This document shows, piece by piece, positions 24,713-32,678 of a stretch of DNA of 32,678 nt. How positions within the stretch are numbered: the first letter of the stretch is position 1; each line of letters begins with the position of its first letter. This DNA comes from a virus: the IMG/VR virus record IMGVR_UViG_3300010354_000324, positions 1-32,678 of that record. One strand, 5' to 3'. The position numbers were made by a program, and so were the translations under genes. The notes beneath the pieces were generated by a model. That model searched no databases. It worked only from the letters and a program-made list of their open reading frames with translations, and was not told the DNA's origin.

Positions 24713-27700
24713 TGGCCATAGAAGAAATAACAGCATTAAATTTAACAGATACGTTCTCAACATGGTTTGTAGCCACTAATGAATTGATTAGTGGGTACAA
24801 TAGTATAACTATACATTCTGCCATAGAGGGTAATGGAATTAAAATTGATGCTGGAACGAATGGCGAAACAACCTTTTCAATAAATTTAAAAACAAATTCC
24901 GGATTAACATTTTATTCAGATAAAACAGTCGGAATAGATATATTTTCTCTCCCAGAGGACACTGTTGTAAATAACAACGATTATTTGTTGATAGATGTTA
25001 ATGGTGACGATAATACAAATAATAATAATGAACTAAGAAAAGTAAAAGCAAGTAATATTTTACCATTAAACATAAATGGAAATCATATTTTTTCAAACGA
25101 TTCTTCTGATTCATATGTATCCTTTGAAACTGATAGTTTATTCTTAAATTCACAAAATATATTAGTTGAAAATTCTTATATAACATTAAATTACAGTTTA
25201 GACACTAATGGTGAATTTTTACCAAAAAACCAAGTTGTTTCTGGATTAAAAGTTGCAACTAAAGAACAAATAGCAAAATTTGAATATAATGGTGCAAAAA
25301 ATGCATGGCTCTCAACTGCAGATTTAGGCTTTACAACCGGATCTAAATTTGTAAACGTTTCAGATAGTACTGAAACATCTACTGAAGCAACATTTACCTT
25401 TGGATTGGTTGATGAGCAAACATTTGTTTCTCTAAAAATACAAAAAGGTTCTATAACAGATGATCAATATTGGGAAATAACCACCGACCCAACACAAGAC
25501 ATATTACAAATGTCATTCAAAGATGACAGCAGTAATGGAGAAAACCAAGATGTTATACGCTTATCAAAATTATCATCTGGTGAGGGTGGTGGTGGATTAT
25601 TATATGTAAATGATAAAATTTATATTGCAAACATAACAGGATCATCACAATTTAAAACCGAGCCAACCTCCACGTTTACAAATTATGTAATTCCAATAGC
25701 CAATACAAGTGGTATATTAGATTATAGATGGTTAAATAGATATGTTGCCACAGAAATAAGCGGAACCGTTTTAGAAGGAGATGTGGTAAGATTTACTACA
25801 GATACAGATTCTGTTAGAATAACTCGTGCAGATGCAACCACAGAAGAAAATAGCAATTTTATTGGTATAGTTGAAAGAATTTATAATGGAAAATATTATG
25901 TTGTTTTATCTGGACAATTTAATGCAACCGCAAGCATAGATTTATCTTTAACTTTTGGTGAGACATATTATCTTTCAGAAACAGCAGGCGGTGTTACAAC
26001 TACCAAGCCAAGTGGAATAGCAAAACCCGTATTAATTGCAACAGGAACTAAATCTGGAATTCTGTTAACACAAGGAAACGGACAACTACCAACATTCAAA
26101 GACATCTATATTGTAGATGATGCATCCACACTTAGCCCAACAATAGTAAATGATACTTTAAATTTTAAGGGTGGAACTGGAATAGGTATAAGAACAAACA
26201 GCAATAATGAAATAGAAATTTATGCATCTGGTGGTGCTGGAACACAAAACACATATGCCACAGTTAATAGTATTGCAGCAATTTCGACTGCAGACAATAT
26301 ACAGTTTACTGGCTTAAATGGTATCCAAATACAAGTAGCAAAAACACATACTGATACCGAAGTTGAAATTGAAGCACCCGCTGGATTTGGTATAATAGAC
26401 GTTGTTGCCGATTCTTCAGACGATGTTCAATTTACTCTGACTTCTTCTGTTTCAAATGACACATTAGAATTAATTGCTGGAACCGGTATAACACTAACGA
26501 ACCACGCCTACAACGGAATTACTATAACTGCAACTGGCGTCTCTGTTCCTGCCGCAGGCAGTGTTGGAAACACAGAATTGGCTAATATGGGTGCATTTTC
26601 GATTAAAGCCTCTGATGATGCTGGAACACCAATAAATGTTTCTCTAAATAATTTTCCAAATTATTATTTAAGCACTGATGGTAGTTTTTATGTGCAAAAC
26701 AGCGTAACTAGTGTATATGAATTATCATACGGCGAAGAACCAAATGGCGGAGGCGTTCCTGGAGCTATAGCAGGATTTGTTGTTGGTAGAATCGTAGACA
26801 CCAATGGCGATAAGAGTTCTGTAACTGCATTAAATAGATCAGATTTACGCAAATTAATAGGATCTTCGCCTACAGGCTATCTTGAAGAAAATCAAAATGC
26901 ATATAGTATTGTTGATGTTATAAATGGAGCAACAACAACAACCTTGGCTGCTGCTTCTCAAACAGATATTTTAACACTACAATCTGGATCAGGTATAACA
27001 TTAACGGCATCAGAAAATACAGATGGCTCATCAGTGGTGGTTATATCGGCAGATAGTACATCATACTTTGCAAGTTTAGGTTCTGGTTTTAACAGCATAT
27101 TAACATCACATGGAACATTTAATGCAGGGGATACTGGTGCTGTTATCGAAATTCCAGACACAAATACAATTAAAGCAGAAGTCGGTTCAACTGATAGTAA
27201 TTTTGATTTATTATTGTCTGTTAAAGATGCCTCAATAACAAATACACATTTAGAATTGATGCCTGCTAATAGCGTAAAAGTTGGCAAAAATACTACAGAT
27301 GAAGGAAATGTTGATTTAGTTTTACCCGCTAATTCGGTTTTAGGTAGATTATCTAATAATGAAATAGCAGCACTAACTCAAACAGATTTAAATACTCTTC
27401 TAGAAGATTACTTCTTTGATTCAATCACAATTCAAAAAATAAATGGTTCAAGTGTAACAGTAAATCCAGATGAACGATCAGGAAATGTTATAATCAAAGA
27501 AGGAAGTTACATTACAATAAACAATACTGCTGCGGGTGAAATTACAATTTCGTCCTCCGCTCCAGCAGCATATGGTATTAAAACTATACAAACAGCAGAT
27601 GATTCGGTTGCCAGAGCAGCTGCCGCATTAATTTTAGAAAGCACAACACAAAATTATGAAACACTCGCAGGCAATATCGATCTAAAACCTGCATCCGCTT

Positions 27701-29115
27701 CATCAAGACAATACAAAAATATAAACATATCTTATAATTATAATAATTTAACAAAAACATATAAAGCAATATTTGAAATGGAACCCATGCCAGCATCCAC
27801 TGTAAAATGTGCTGGTACAGATTTAGACACAAATGGAAATTATATTCCAACAAATGTGTATCTGACAGAAAATCAAATTCTTGGAAGAAAATCTGGAAAT
27901 AATTATTTAAGCGGCATAGATATGAATTATTTTAAAGATTTGATCGGCATCAAATCTTATAGCAAAGTTAATATATCTAATGATTATACAGGATTTGCTG
28001 ATGATTATATCGAAACAACATCAAACAATTCTTCCTTTACTATCGCTGCTGGGTATAATATAATAATTACTAAAGAGGATTCTAGCACAGTAAAAATAAG
28101 TGCATTTGATGTATTGAGCAATTTGTCCGAAGACTTAACACCCGATCTTGGTGGTAATTTAAATATTAATAATAAATCATTTGTTCAAAATAATAAAGAA
28201 TTAATAACATTTACTAATTCTTCTTCAACTGGTGATTTTTATGTTAATCTTAATAATACAACAAGTCCAACATTAAGTGTTAATAAAATTTCAGGTGCAA
28301 CTACAAGTTGTGATTTAATATTAAGCCCGTATGGGGCAGGGTATGTTCAAATTAATGGTGGACTGATAAGTTCTAGTGCAGCAAATGCCATGACCCTAAA
28401 ATCTGGCACAGGCACCTTTAATTTAACAAATGCTGGTGCAACAGAGAATACATTATATTCTTCAACAACAGCAAATATTCATGTAGCAGCAAATGAAAGA
28501 TTAAATTTCTCTTTTGCAGCAACAAATACTAAGGATCTAACTATAGAAAAGATAGTAGACGAAGTGCTAATGTACACAAGCACAACCAGCGCAAACGATC
28601 TGGTTCTCGGTTCTAAGTATAATGGATCAGCATCAACCGGGACAATATACTTACGTGCTAATGTTGATGTTGATAGCGTTTATTATATAAGTAATACTGC
28701 AAAAAATATAAACATAGATGGTCAATTGAGCATTTATGCAGCAAATGCATTCTCTGGTGGTAACAATAGTGTAAGAATAAAGAAACTCAACAAAACCATA
28801 ATGAGTTATGGCACTGCATATATTGACGGAATTCCTGCAGACGCTAAAGCAGTTATATATGATATATTAATAACAGACAAAAATAATCCAAATATTAAAA
28901 GAATGTTTACAACAAATGTATTTAACACGGATACTTTAGCATTAAGTTACAGAACTTTAATTTCAAATGAAAGATTATCAGAATTAGCAACAACCGATGC
29001 TAATATAAAATCTTTATATTTTACCAAAGGAGCAACAACTTTGGCACTAAATACTACCATAGGTGGATTGGTATTAAATTATGAATTTGATGTTGTGATG
29101 ACAATAATAAATTAA
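24712..29115 (+). CDS. Long tail fibre protein (1467 aa)
   Basis: A 1467-aa, Ser/Thr/Asn/Gly-rich protein. The start (LNLTDTFSTWFVATNELISGYN) is the attachment module found at the N-terminus of fibre proteins in T4-like aquatic phages. The shaft repeats a beta motif of the form L-x-x-G-x-GI-x-(I/L)-x, followed by polar spacers and a V-x-I strand, for example GTGIGIRTNSNNEIEIYASG, GTGITLTNHAYNGITITATG and GSGITLTASENTDGSSVVVI, at about residues 40, 487, 534, 586, 757, 930 and 1112. Near the C-terminus are KKLNKTIMSYGTAYIDG and a beta region ending YEFDVVMTIIN, the probable tip. Such fibres reach out to the host surface; T4 gp34-gp37 are the functional counterparts, without close sequence identity. 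No separate chaperone gene or intramolecular chaperone is apparent. No chaperone-type cleavage motif is seen. Confidence 0.8.
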   Translation: MAIEEITALNLTDTFSTWFVATNELISGYNSITIHSAIEGNGIKIDAGTNGETTFSINLKTNSGLTFYSDKTVGIDIFSLPEDTVVNNNDYLLIDVNGDDNTNNNNELRKVKASNILPLNINGNHIFSNDSSDSYVSFETDSLFLNSQNILVENSYITLNYSLDTNGEFLPKNQVVSGLKVATKEQIAKFEYNGAKNAWLSTADLGFTTGSKFVNVSDSTETSTEATFTFGLVDEQTFVSLKIQKGSITDDQYWEITTDPTQDILQMSFKDDSSNGENQDVIRLSKLSSGEGGGGLLYVNDKIYIANITGSSQFKTEPTSTFTNYVIPIANTSGILDYRWLNRYVATEISGTVLEGDVVRFTTDTDSVRITRADATTEENSNFIGIVERIYNGKYYVVLSGQFNATASIDLSLTFGETYYLSETAGGVTTTKPSGIAKPVLIATGTKSGILLTQGNGQLPTFKDIYIVDDASTLSPTIVNDTLNFKGGTGIGIRTNSNNEIEIYASGGAGTQNTYATVNSIAAISTADNIQFTGLNGIQIQVAKTHTDTEVEIEAPAGFGIIDVVADSSDDVQFTLTSSVSNDTLELIAGTGITLTNHAYNGITITATGVSVPAAGSVGNTELANMGAFSIKASDDAGTPINVSLNNFPNYYLSTDGSFYVQNSVTSVYELSYGEEPNGGGVPGAIAGFVVGRIVDTNGDKSSVTALNRSDLRKLIGSSPTGYLEENQNAYSIVDVINGATTTTLAAASQTDILTLQSGSGITLTASENTDGSSVVVISADSTSYFASLGSGFNSILTSHGTFNAGDTGAVIEIPDTNTIKAEVGSTDSNFDLLLSVKDASITNTHLELMPANSVKVGKNTTDEGNVDLVLPANSVLGRLSNNEIAALTQTDLNTLLEDYFFDSITIQKINGSSVTVNPDERSGNVIIKEGSYITINNTAAGEITISSSAPAAYGIKTIQTADDSVARAAAALILESTTQNYETLAGNIDLKPASASSRQYKNINISYNYNNLTKTYKAIFEMEPMPASTVKCAGTDLDTNGNYIPTNVYLTENQILGRKSGNNYLSGIDMNYFKDLIGIKSYSKVNISNDYTGFADDYIETTSNNSSFTIAAGYNIIITKEDSSTVKISAFDVLSNLSEDLTPDLGGNLNINNKSFVQNNKELITFTNSSSTGDFYVNLNNTTSPTLSVNKISGATTSCDLILSPYGAGYVQINGGLISSSAANAMTLKSGTGTFNLTNAGATENTLYSSTTANIHVAANERLNFSFAATNTKDLTIEKIVDEVLMYTSTTSANDLVLGSKYNGSASTGTIYLRANVDVDSVYYISNTAKNINIDGQLSIYAANAFSGGNNSVRIKKLNKTIMSYGTAYIDGIPADAKAVIYDILITDKNNPNIKRMFTTNVFNTDTLALSYRTLISNERLSELATTDANIKSLYFTKGATTLALNTTIGGLVLNYEFDVVMTIIN

Positions 29116-29129
29116 TGGAGATTTAAAAA

Positions 29130-29480
29130 ATGAAGGTAAAATTAAGTGATGTTTATGTTTCTGTTCCAGTTTTAACAAAGTTATTAGATTTAGAGTTGCC
29201 AATCAATGTTTCATATAAAGTTATGAAACTTGTAAATAATCTTAATACTGAGTTAAAAAATATAGAGGAACAGAGGGTAAAGTTGGTTAAAAAGTATTCA
29301 AATAATGAACAAAATACTGTGACAGAAGAAAAGAAGCAAGAATTTTTAAATGAATTTTCTGTTCTTTTAAATGAGGAAATTGAAGTAGATTGGAACCCAG
29401 TTCCGACCGAAACACTTGGCAACGATCTAAAATTATCAGTAAATGATTTAGGTAAGATTGCTTATCTATTTTCTGAATAA
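29130..29480 (+). CDS. Conserved hypothetical, helical phage protein (116 aa)
   Basis: A 116-aa protein: KLSDVYVSVPVLTKLLDLEL, a helix SYKVMKLVNNLNTELKNIEE, charged helix to EEKKQEFLNEF, then VLLNEEIEVDWNPVPTETLG and a final helix. This layout (two or three helices, then a short strand with VDW/VDF and a PxP turn) is familiar from small proteins found near head-tail genes of many phages (possibly the DUF1617-like group), of unknown role. GGAG at 29118-29121 precedes the ATG. It fills the place between the fibre and gp13 where T4 carries wac (fibritin), but it is not fibritin: there is no long coiled coil or foldon. Confidence 0.72.
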   Translation: MKVKLSDVYVSVPVLTKLLDLELPINVSYKVMKLVNNLNTELKNIEEQRVKLVKKYSNNEQNTVTEEKKQEFLNEFSVLLNEEIEVDWNPVPTETLGNDLKLSVNDLGKIAYLFSE

Positions 29481-29487
29481 TTTTAAA

Positions 29488-29523
29488 TCTCCTTATATAT
29501 AAATATTATTATATAAGGAGATC
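29488..29523 (+). promoter_or_regulatory. Hairpin enclosing a late promoter and sequestering the gp13 ribosome binding site
   Basis: A perfect 13-base inverted repeat: ATCTCCTTATATA (29488-29500) pairs with TATATAAGGAGAT (29511-29523) around a 10-base loop TAAATATTAT. The right arm contains AAGGAG, the ribosome binding site for the gp13 ATG at 29527, so a transcript reading through from upstream would hide it. The TATAAATA box (29499-29506) straddles the left arm and the loop; a transcript starting there would lack the left arm and leave the site open. Confidence 0.75.
29499..29506 (+). promoter_or_regulatory. Candidate T4-type late promoter for gp13-gp17 (TATAAATA)
   Basis: Exact TATAAATA 28 bases before the gp13 ATG, in the only sizeable gap of this region. 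The extended 16 bases TATAAATATTATTATA are identical to those at 8612. It is the best promoter candidate in the window. Confidence 0.72.
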
Positions 29524-29526
29524 TAA

Positions 29527-30342
29527 ATGAGGCCAAATTCAAGACAAGAATTAAAAGAATACTGTCTAAGACGGTTAGGATATCCCGTTATTCAAATAAA
29601 CGTAGACGATGCCCAGATAGAGGATCGTCTAGATGATGCTTTACAATATTTTTCGGAATATCACTTTGACGGCGTAGAACGGGTTTACATGTTAAGACAG
29701 GTTACTCAAACAGATATAGACAGAAGATACATTGATTTAAAAGATGAAGTGTTAGAAGATACAAGTAAAGGTATAAAAGCAGCACCTGCATTGGATCCAG
29801 AAGGTAGATCTGTGGTAAGTGTTGTAAAGGTATTTCAGTTATTTGATACTTTAGGTGGAACCGGAATGTTCGATGCAAAATATCAAATTGCATTGAATGA
29901 TTTGTATGGGTTAAGAACAAATACTTACAGCGATAGTCTTATATCGTATGATATTACCAGAAGACATATGCAGATGTTACAAGATATGTTAACTCCAGAA
30001 AAAACTTTAGAGTTTAGCAGAGTTACAAATAGAATTTATATCAATATGGATTGGAAAACGCAAACACATGTTGGTGCATATTTACTTTTTGAAGCATATA
30101 AAATATTAGATCCCAACATATATACTGAAATTTTTAATGATTGGTTGCTTAAAAAATATTGCACAGCAATAATTAAATTTCAATGGGGCCAGAATTTATC
30201 AAAATATTCGGGAGTCAGTTTACCCGGAGGAGTTACGTTTGACGCTGCAACTATTCTAACAGAATCCAGACAAGAGATGCAACAAATAGAAGAACAGATA
30301 CAAAGTAAATACGAACTCCCACCCGGATTCATGGTAGGCTAA
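29527..30342 (+). CDS. gp13: Neck protein gp13
   Basis: A 271-aa protein; T4 gp13 is 309 aa. The start is diagnostic: RPNSRQELKEYCLRRLGYPV, INVDDAQIEDRLDDALQYFSEYHFDG. Later come YGLRTNTYSDSLISYDITRR, a region INMDWKTQTHVGAYLLFEAY, FNDWLLKKYCTAIIKFQWGQ NLSKYSG, and GGVTFDAATILTESRQEMQ near the end. Gp13 and gp14 form the neck that joins filled heads to tails. AAGGAG lies in the right arm of the hairpin just upstream, so translation is probably regulated by transcription start. Firm call. Confidence 0.92.
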   Translation: MRPNSRQELKEYCLRRLGYPVIQINVDDAQIEDRLDDALQYFSEYHFDGVERVYMLRQVTQTDIDRRYIDLKDEVLEDTSKGIKAAPALDPEGRSVVSVVKVFQLFDTLGGTGMFDAKYQIALNDLYGLRTNTYSDSLISYDITRRHMQMLQDMLTPEKTLEFSRVTNRIYINMDWKTQTHVGAYLLFEAYKILDPNIYTEIFNDWLLKKYCTAIIKFQWGQNLSKYSGVSLPGGVTFDAATILTESRQEMQQIEEQIQSKYELPPGFMVG

Positions 30343-30345
30343 TAA

Positions 30346-31038
30346 ATGACAACAAATCCATTTGTAAATAATTTATCATATAAACCAACACAAGATTTAC
30401 TTGAAGATCTTTCAATTGAATCTATAAAAATGTATGGGCTAGATGTTTATTATTTACCTAGAAGATTTTTAAATAAAGATGTTATATTCGGAGAAGATCA
30501 ACTAAGTTATTTTAAAGATACATTTAAAATTGAAGCATTTATAGAAAATGCTACAGGATTCGAAGGAGAGGGGCTTCTTATATCTAAATTTGGAATGGAA
30601 GTCCAACACAATGTAACTTTAACAATATCTAAAAAAAGATTTTTAGAAGAAGCAAGTAAAATGCCTGCTTTTACAGATAGACCTATATTATTGACTGCAC
30701 CTATGATAGGTGATCTTATATATTTTCCATTGTCAAAAGCATTGTTTGAAATAAAATATGTTGATTCACACAATGTGTTTTTCCAACAAGGAAAACTATA
30801 TACATATTCGGTTAATTGTGAGCTGTTTAAATACTCTATGGAAGAAATTAACACCGGCCACACAGAAATTGATAAGATTGAAGAAGATATTGTTGCAACT
30901 GTTGGCACAGATTCTGATCCGGATGGTAAGTATATTAAAGATATTAAGACCGAAGATGATAATGATGAATTGCAATTAGAGGCAGACAATATTATAGATT
31001 TTACGGAAAAAGATCCATTCTCACAAGGTAATTACTGA
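30346..31038 (+). CDS. gp14: Neck protein gp14
   Basis: A 230-aa protein; T4 gp14 is 256 aa. The N-terminal two thirds follow the family: QDLLEDLSIESIKMYGLDVYY then LPRRFLNKDVIFGEDQLSYF, FKIEAFIENATGFEGEG, LLISKFGMEVQHNVTLTISK, and APMIGDLIYFPLSKALFEIK. The C-terminal 45 residues are strongly acidic (Asp/Glu-rich, with DEDIVATVGTDSDPDGK-like content) and less conserved. In T4, gp14 binds gp13 and gp15 to finish the neck. It follows gp13 after three bases and overlaps gp15 as TGATG. Firm call. Confidence 0.9.
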   Translation: MTTNPFVNNLSYKPTQDLLEDLSIESIKMYGLDVYYLPRRFLNKDVIFGEDQLSYFKDTFKIEAFIENATGFEGEGLLISKFGMEVQHNVTLTISKKRFLEEASKMPAFTDRPILLTAPMIGDLIYFPLSKALFEIKYVDSHNVFFQQGKLYTYSVNCELFKYSMEEINTGHTEIDKIEEDIVATVGTDSDPDGKYIKDIKTEDDNDELQLEADNIIDFTEKDPFSQGNY

Positions 31039-31709
31039 TGTTTTCAACATTCTATCATTCATTAGTAAGAAAAACAGTTGCATCATTTGGTACATTATTC
31101 AATAATGTTTATATTGAAAGGTCTACCACTTCAGGAAATAAAACACAAAAAATTAAAGTTCCTTTATCGTATGCACCAAAAGAGAGAATGTTTCATAGAT
31201 TAAATATTGGGCCGGATATGCAGCAAGCATATTCTACACAAATAGTTTTACCTCGTATGTCTTTTGCTATAACCGGAATGGAATATGATGCTGAAAGAAA
31301 AAGAAATTTAATACAAAAAAGATATAGCATAAATTCTAATAACCAAGTAAAATATCATTATAGTGAAGTTCCATATAATATACAGTTTTCTTTATATTCA
31401 TATGTTAGGAACGTAGACGATGGTTTGCAAATAGTAGAGCAAATATTACCATATTTTAATCCTCAATTTAATATCACAATAAAACCAGATATTTTATCCG
31501 ATACGAATGAAAGATTAGATATACCGATAGTATTGGGGCAGATTATTCCAACTGAAAACTATGAAGGAAATTTAAAAGACGATCTTCATAGAGTATTGAC
31601 TTGGGAATTACAATTTACAGCAAAAGTAAATCTATATGGTCCAGTAAAGGATACAGGTCTAATAAACAACATAGATATAAACCTATTCACGTGGGATGAA
31701 AATGAGTAA
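31038..31709 (+). CDS. gp15: Tail sheath stabiliser / tail completion protein gp15
   Basis: A 223-aa protein; T4 gp15 is 272 aa. Family signatures: FYHSLVRKTVASFGTLFNNVYI, then KTQKIKVPLSYAPKERMFHR, the segment IVLPRMSFAITGMEYDAERK RNL, VPYNIQFSLYSYVRNVDDGLQ, VEQILPYFNPQFNITIK and LGQIIPTENYEG. Gp15 forms the hexamer that caps the finished sheath and binds the neck. Overlaps gp14 (TGATG) and the next small gene by eight bases. Firm call. Confidence 0.92.
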   Translation: MFSTFYHSLVRKTVASFGTLFNNVYIERSTTSGNKTQKIKVPLSYAPKERMFHRLNIGPDMQQAYSTQIVLPRMSFAITGMEYDAERKRNLIQKRYSINSNNQVKYHYSEVPYNIQFSLYSYVRNVDDGLQIVEQILPYFNPQFNITIKPDILSDTNERLDIPIVLGQIIPTENYEGNLKDDLHRVLTWELQFTAKVNLYGPVKDTGLINNIDINLFTWDENE

Positions 31710-31872
31710 AAAAATAGTAAATATTAATATTAAACCTGTTATCTATGATAGAGATACGAATGGTGATATCGTTATAGATATAAACGGACAAGCAGTTGTT
31801 TTGACTCCATATGATCAAGTTTTGCCAACAGATAATTATGACTATAAAGTAGAAATTACAGAATACCCATGA
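31702..31872 (+). CDS. Small hypothetical protein (56 aa) between gp15 and gp16
   Basis: A 56-codon frame from ATG at 31702 to TGA at 31870-31872. Product: MSKKIVNINIKPVIYD, a turn with RDTNGDIVIDINGQAV, LTPYDQVLPTDNYDYKVEI. It is predicted to be mostly beta strand and carries no known motif. It begins inside the end of gp15, and its stop overlaps the gp16 ATG (ATGAGTG), so it sits in the coupled gp14-gp17 operon. Its short length leaves some doubt, but without it there would be a 159-base hole in an otherwise gap-free operon. Confidence 0.72.
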   Translation: MSKKIVNINIKPVIYDRDTNGDIVIDINGQAVVLTPYDQVLPTDNYDYKVEITEYP

Positions 31873-32336
31873 GTGACAAATTAAATGAAATTTTTGATAT
31901 GACTTCTCTACAAAAATCTGAAGAAATTGTTCCAGATAGTATTGGAGAAATAATAAATTCTTCTAAGTCTGAAATAAAGGTGTCAGAGTCTAATGATTTC
32001 CAATTAGATTACAATGAAGTTAGAAAAAATTTAAAAGATTTAATATCTAAGGGTTCTGCTGCAATAGATGGAATCTTACACATAGCATCTGAAGGCGAAT
32101 CCCCACGTGCATATGAGGTTATAGGTCAGTTAATAAAAAGTGTGGCAGATACAAATAAAGACCTTTTAGATCTCCATAAGAAAGTAAAAGATATAACCGA
32201 TGTAAATGTTACTAACAATAACCAAACACAAACAAAAATTGATAATGCAATTTTTGTAGGAAGTACTGCAGATTTACAAAAAATGTTACGTGGTCAATTA
32301 GATCAAATTAAAAAATTAAATAGTGATGAATCATAA
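31869..32336 (+). CDS. gp16: Small terminase subunit gp16
   Basis: A 155-aa protein; T4 gp16 is 164 aa. The conserved centre is DFQLDYNEVRKNLKDLISKG, then SAAIDGILHIASEGESPRAY, EVIGQLIKSVADTNKDLLDL and HKKVKDI, a helical domain with a coiled-coil-like core that makes the ring. The C-terminus includes NNNQTQTKIDNAIFVGSTAD and a short helix. Gp16 recognises DNA and stimulates gp17 during packaging. ATGA overlap with the 56-aa gene; the gp17 start lies 11 bases before the gp16 stop. Firm call. Confidence 0.9.
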   Translation: MSDKLNEIFDMTSLQKSEEIVPDSIGEIINSSKSEIKVSESNDFQLDYNEVRKNLKDLISKGSAAIDGILHIASEGESPRAYEVIGQLIKSVADTNKDLLDLHKKVKDITDVNVTNNNQTQTKIDNAIFVGSTADLQKMLRGQLDQIKKLNSDES

Positions 32337-32678
32337 AGACTCTTATCTAGGAAACCCGAATTTAAAGAAGAGTAATACTTCTGTAAATTTTACACAAGAA
32401 CAGATAGCAGAGTACGCTAGATGTATGAATGATCCTGTTTATTTTATGAAAAATTATATTAAAATTGTTAATACGGATAAAGGATTAATAAATTTTGAAT
32501 TATATCCATTTCAAGAAAAATTAGTAAATTTAATTCGAAATAATCGTTTCGTTATAGCAAAAATGCCTAGACAGTGTGGTAAATCTACCACAATCATTTC
32601 GGATATTTTACACCAAGCCCTATTTACACCAAATCAAAATATTGCAATTTTGGCCAATAAAGAAAAATTGGCCAAAGG
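32326..32678 (+). CDS. gp17: Large terminase subunit gp17, N-terminal part (runs off the window)
   Basis: Only 117 complete codons are present. The start ATG at 32326 lies inside the end of gp16. After about 20 residues comes QIAEYARCMNDPVYFMKNY, then LYPFQEKLVNLIRNNRFVIA, and the ATPase Walker A MPRQCGKSTT (residues 80-89, with the RQCGKST P-loop and Lys86). LANKEKLAK follows at the edge. This matches the T4 gp17 ATPase start; the Walker B, nuclease and C-terminal parts are outside the window. Gp17 pumps DNA into the prohead and cuts concatemers. Position directly after gp16 agrees. Confidence 0.93.
   Translation, partial: MNHKDSYLGNPNLKKSNTSVNFTQEQIAEYARCMNDPVYFMKNYIKIVNTDKGLINFELYPFQEKLVNLIRNNRFVIAKMPRQCGKSTTIISDILHQALFTPNQNIAILANKEKLAK

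Noticed and set aside
29488-29523. Hairpin read as an intrinsic terminator for the 116-aa gene or the fibre operon
   Set aside because: The stem is A+T-rich in its upper half, no T tract follows the right arm (ATCTAAATG), and the arm contains the gp13 ribosome binding site; a translational switch explains it better. Weak termination cannot be fully excluded.
1-32678. tRNA genes, integrase/att sites, insertion sequences, homing endonucleases
   Set aside because: None recognised on either strand by reading; all sizeable stretches are accounted for by tail, neck and terminase genes.

Overview
The window is part of the genome of a T4-like contractile-tailed phage (myovirus). It carries the tail/baseplate morphogenesis block and the start of the neck/terminase block. 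The DNA is strongly A+T-rich. Genes are tightly packed, with ATGA, TAATG and TGATG overlaps at most junctions, and nearly every recognisable product is a T4 baseplate, neck or packaging homologue in the order typical of marine and freshwater T4-like phages (cyanophage and pelagiphage relatives). The host cannot be read from this window; a low-GC aquatic bacterium is only an inference. I saw no tRNA genes, no host-derived metabolic genes, no CRISPR arrays and no insertion sequences.

Layout. (1) 1-3045, minus strand, read leftward from a divergent junction near 3046-3067: gp4 head-completion nuclease, a conserved hypothetical, a gp19/gp54-fold tail-tube protein, gp26, a 61-codon gp51-like/chaperone-like reading frame that has no ATG at its 5' end, and the 5' part of a probable tape-measure gene leaving the window. 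(2) 3068-8607, plus strand: gp48 tube cap, gp53 wedge, gp27-like hub, and a gp5 central spike encoded as two genes (OB-fold part, then glycine linker plus beta-helix needle). (3) 8649-18611: a membrane-anchored protein of unknown role, then wedge proteins gp25, gp6, gp7 (with a large SGNH-hydrolase-like insertion) and gp8, and a baseplate-periphery protein. (4) 18624-29480: a 1956-aa structural protein, a small coiled-coil protein, a 1467-aa tail fibre and a 116-aa hypothetical. (5) 29527-32678: gp13, gp14, gp15, a 56-aa hypothetical, gp16 small terminase and the start of gp17 large terminase.

Together these genes make the hub, spike, wedges, fibres and neck of the tail, plus the packaging motor. 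TATAAATA boxes like T4 late promoters lie before 8649, 18624 and 29527 and at the divergent junction, which fits late, sigma-gp55-type transcription.

The points most worth a second look are: (a) a U UUU UUC slippery heptamer just before the gp26 stop that would fuse gp26 by -1 frameshift to the 61-codon frame, as in tail-assembly chaperones; (b) an SGNH/GDSL esterase-like domain inserted inside gp7; (c) a late promoter nested in a 13-bp hairpin that would sequester the gp13 ribosome binding site; (d) a split, apparently lysozyme-less gp5 joined by a poly-glycine linker encoded by a GC-rich tandem duplication; (e) a membrane-anchored FHNGG protein inside the baseplate operon. No gap without a gene exceeds 300 bases; the longest are the 41-46-base spaces around 8608-8648 and 29481-29526.
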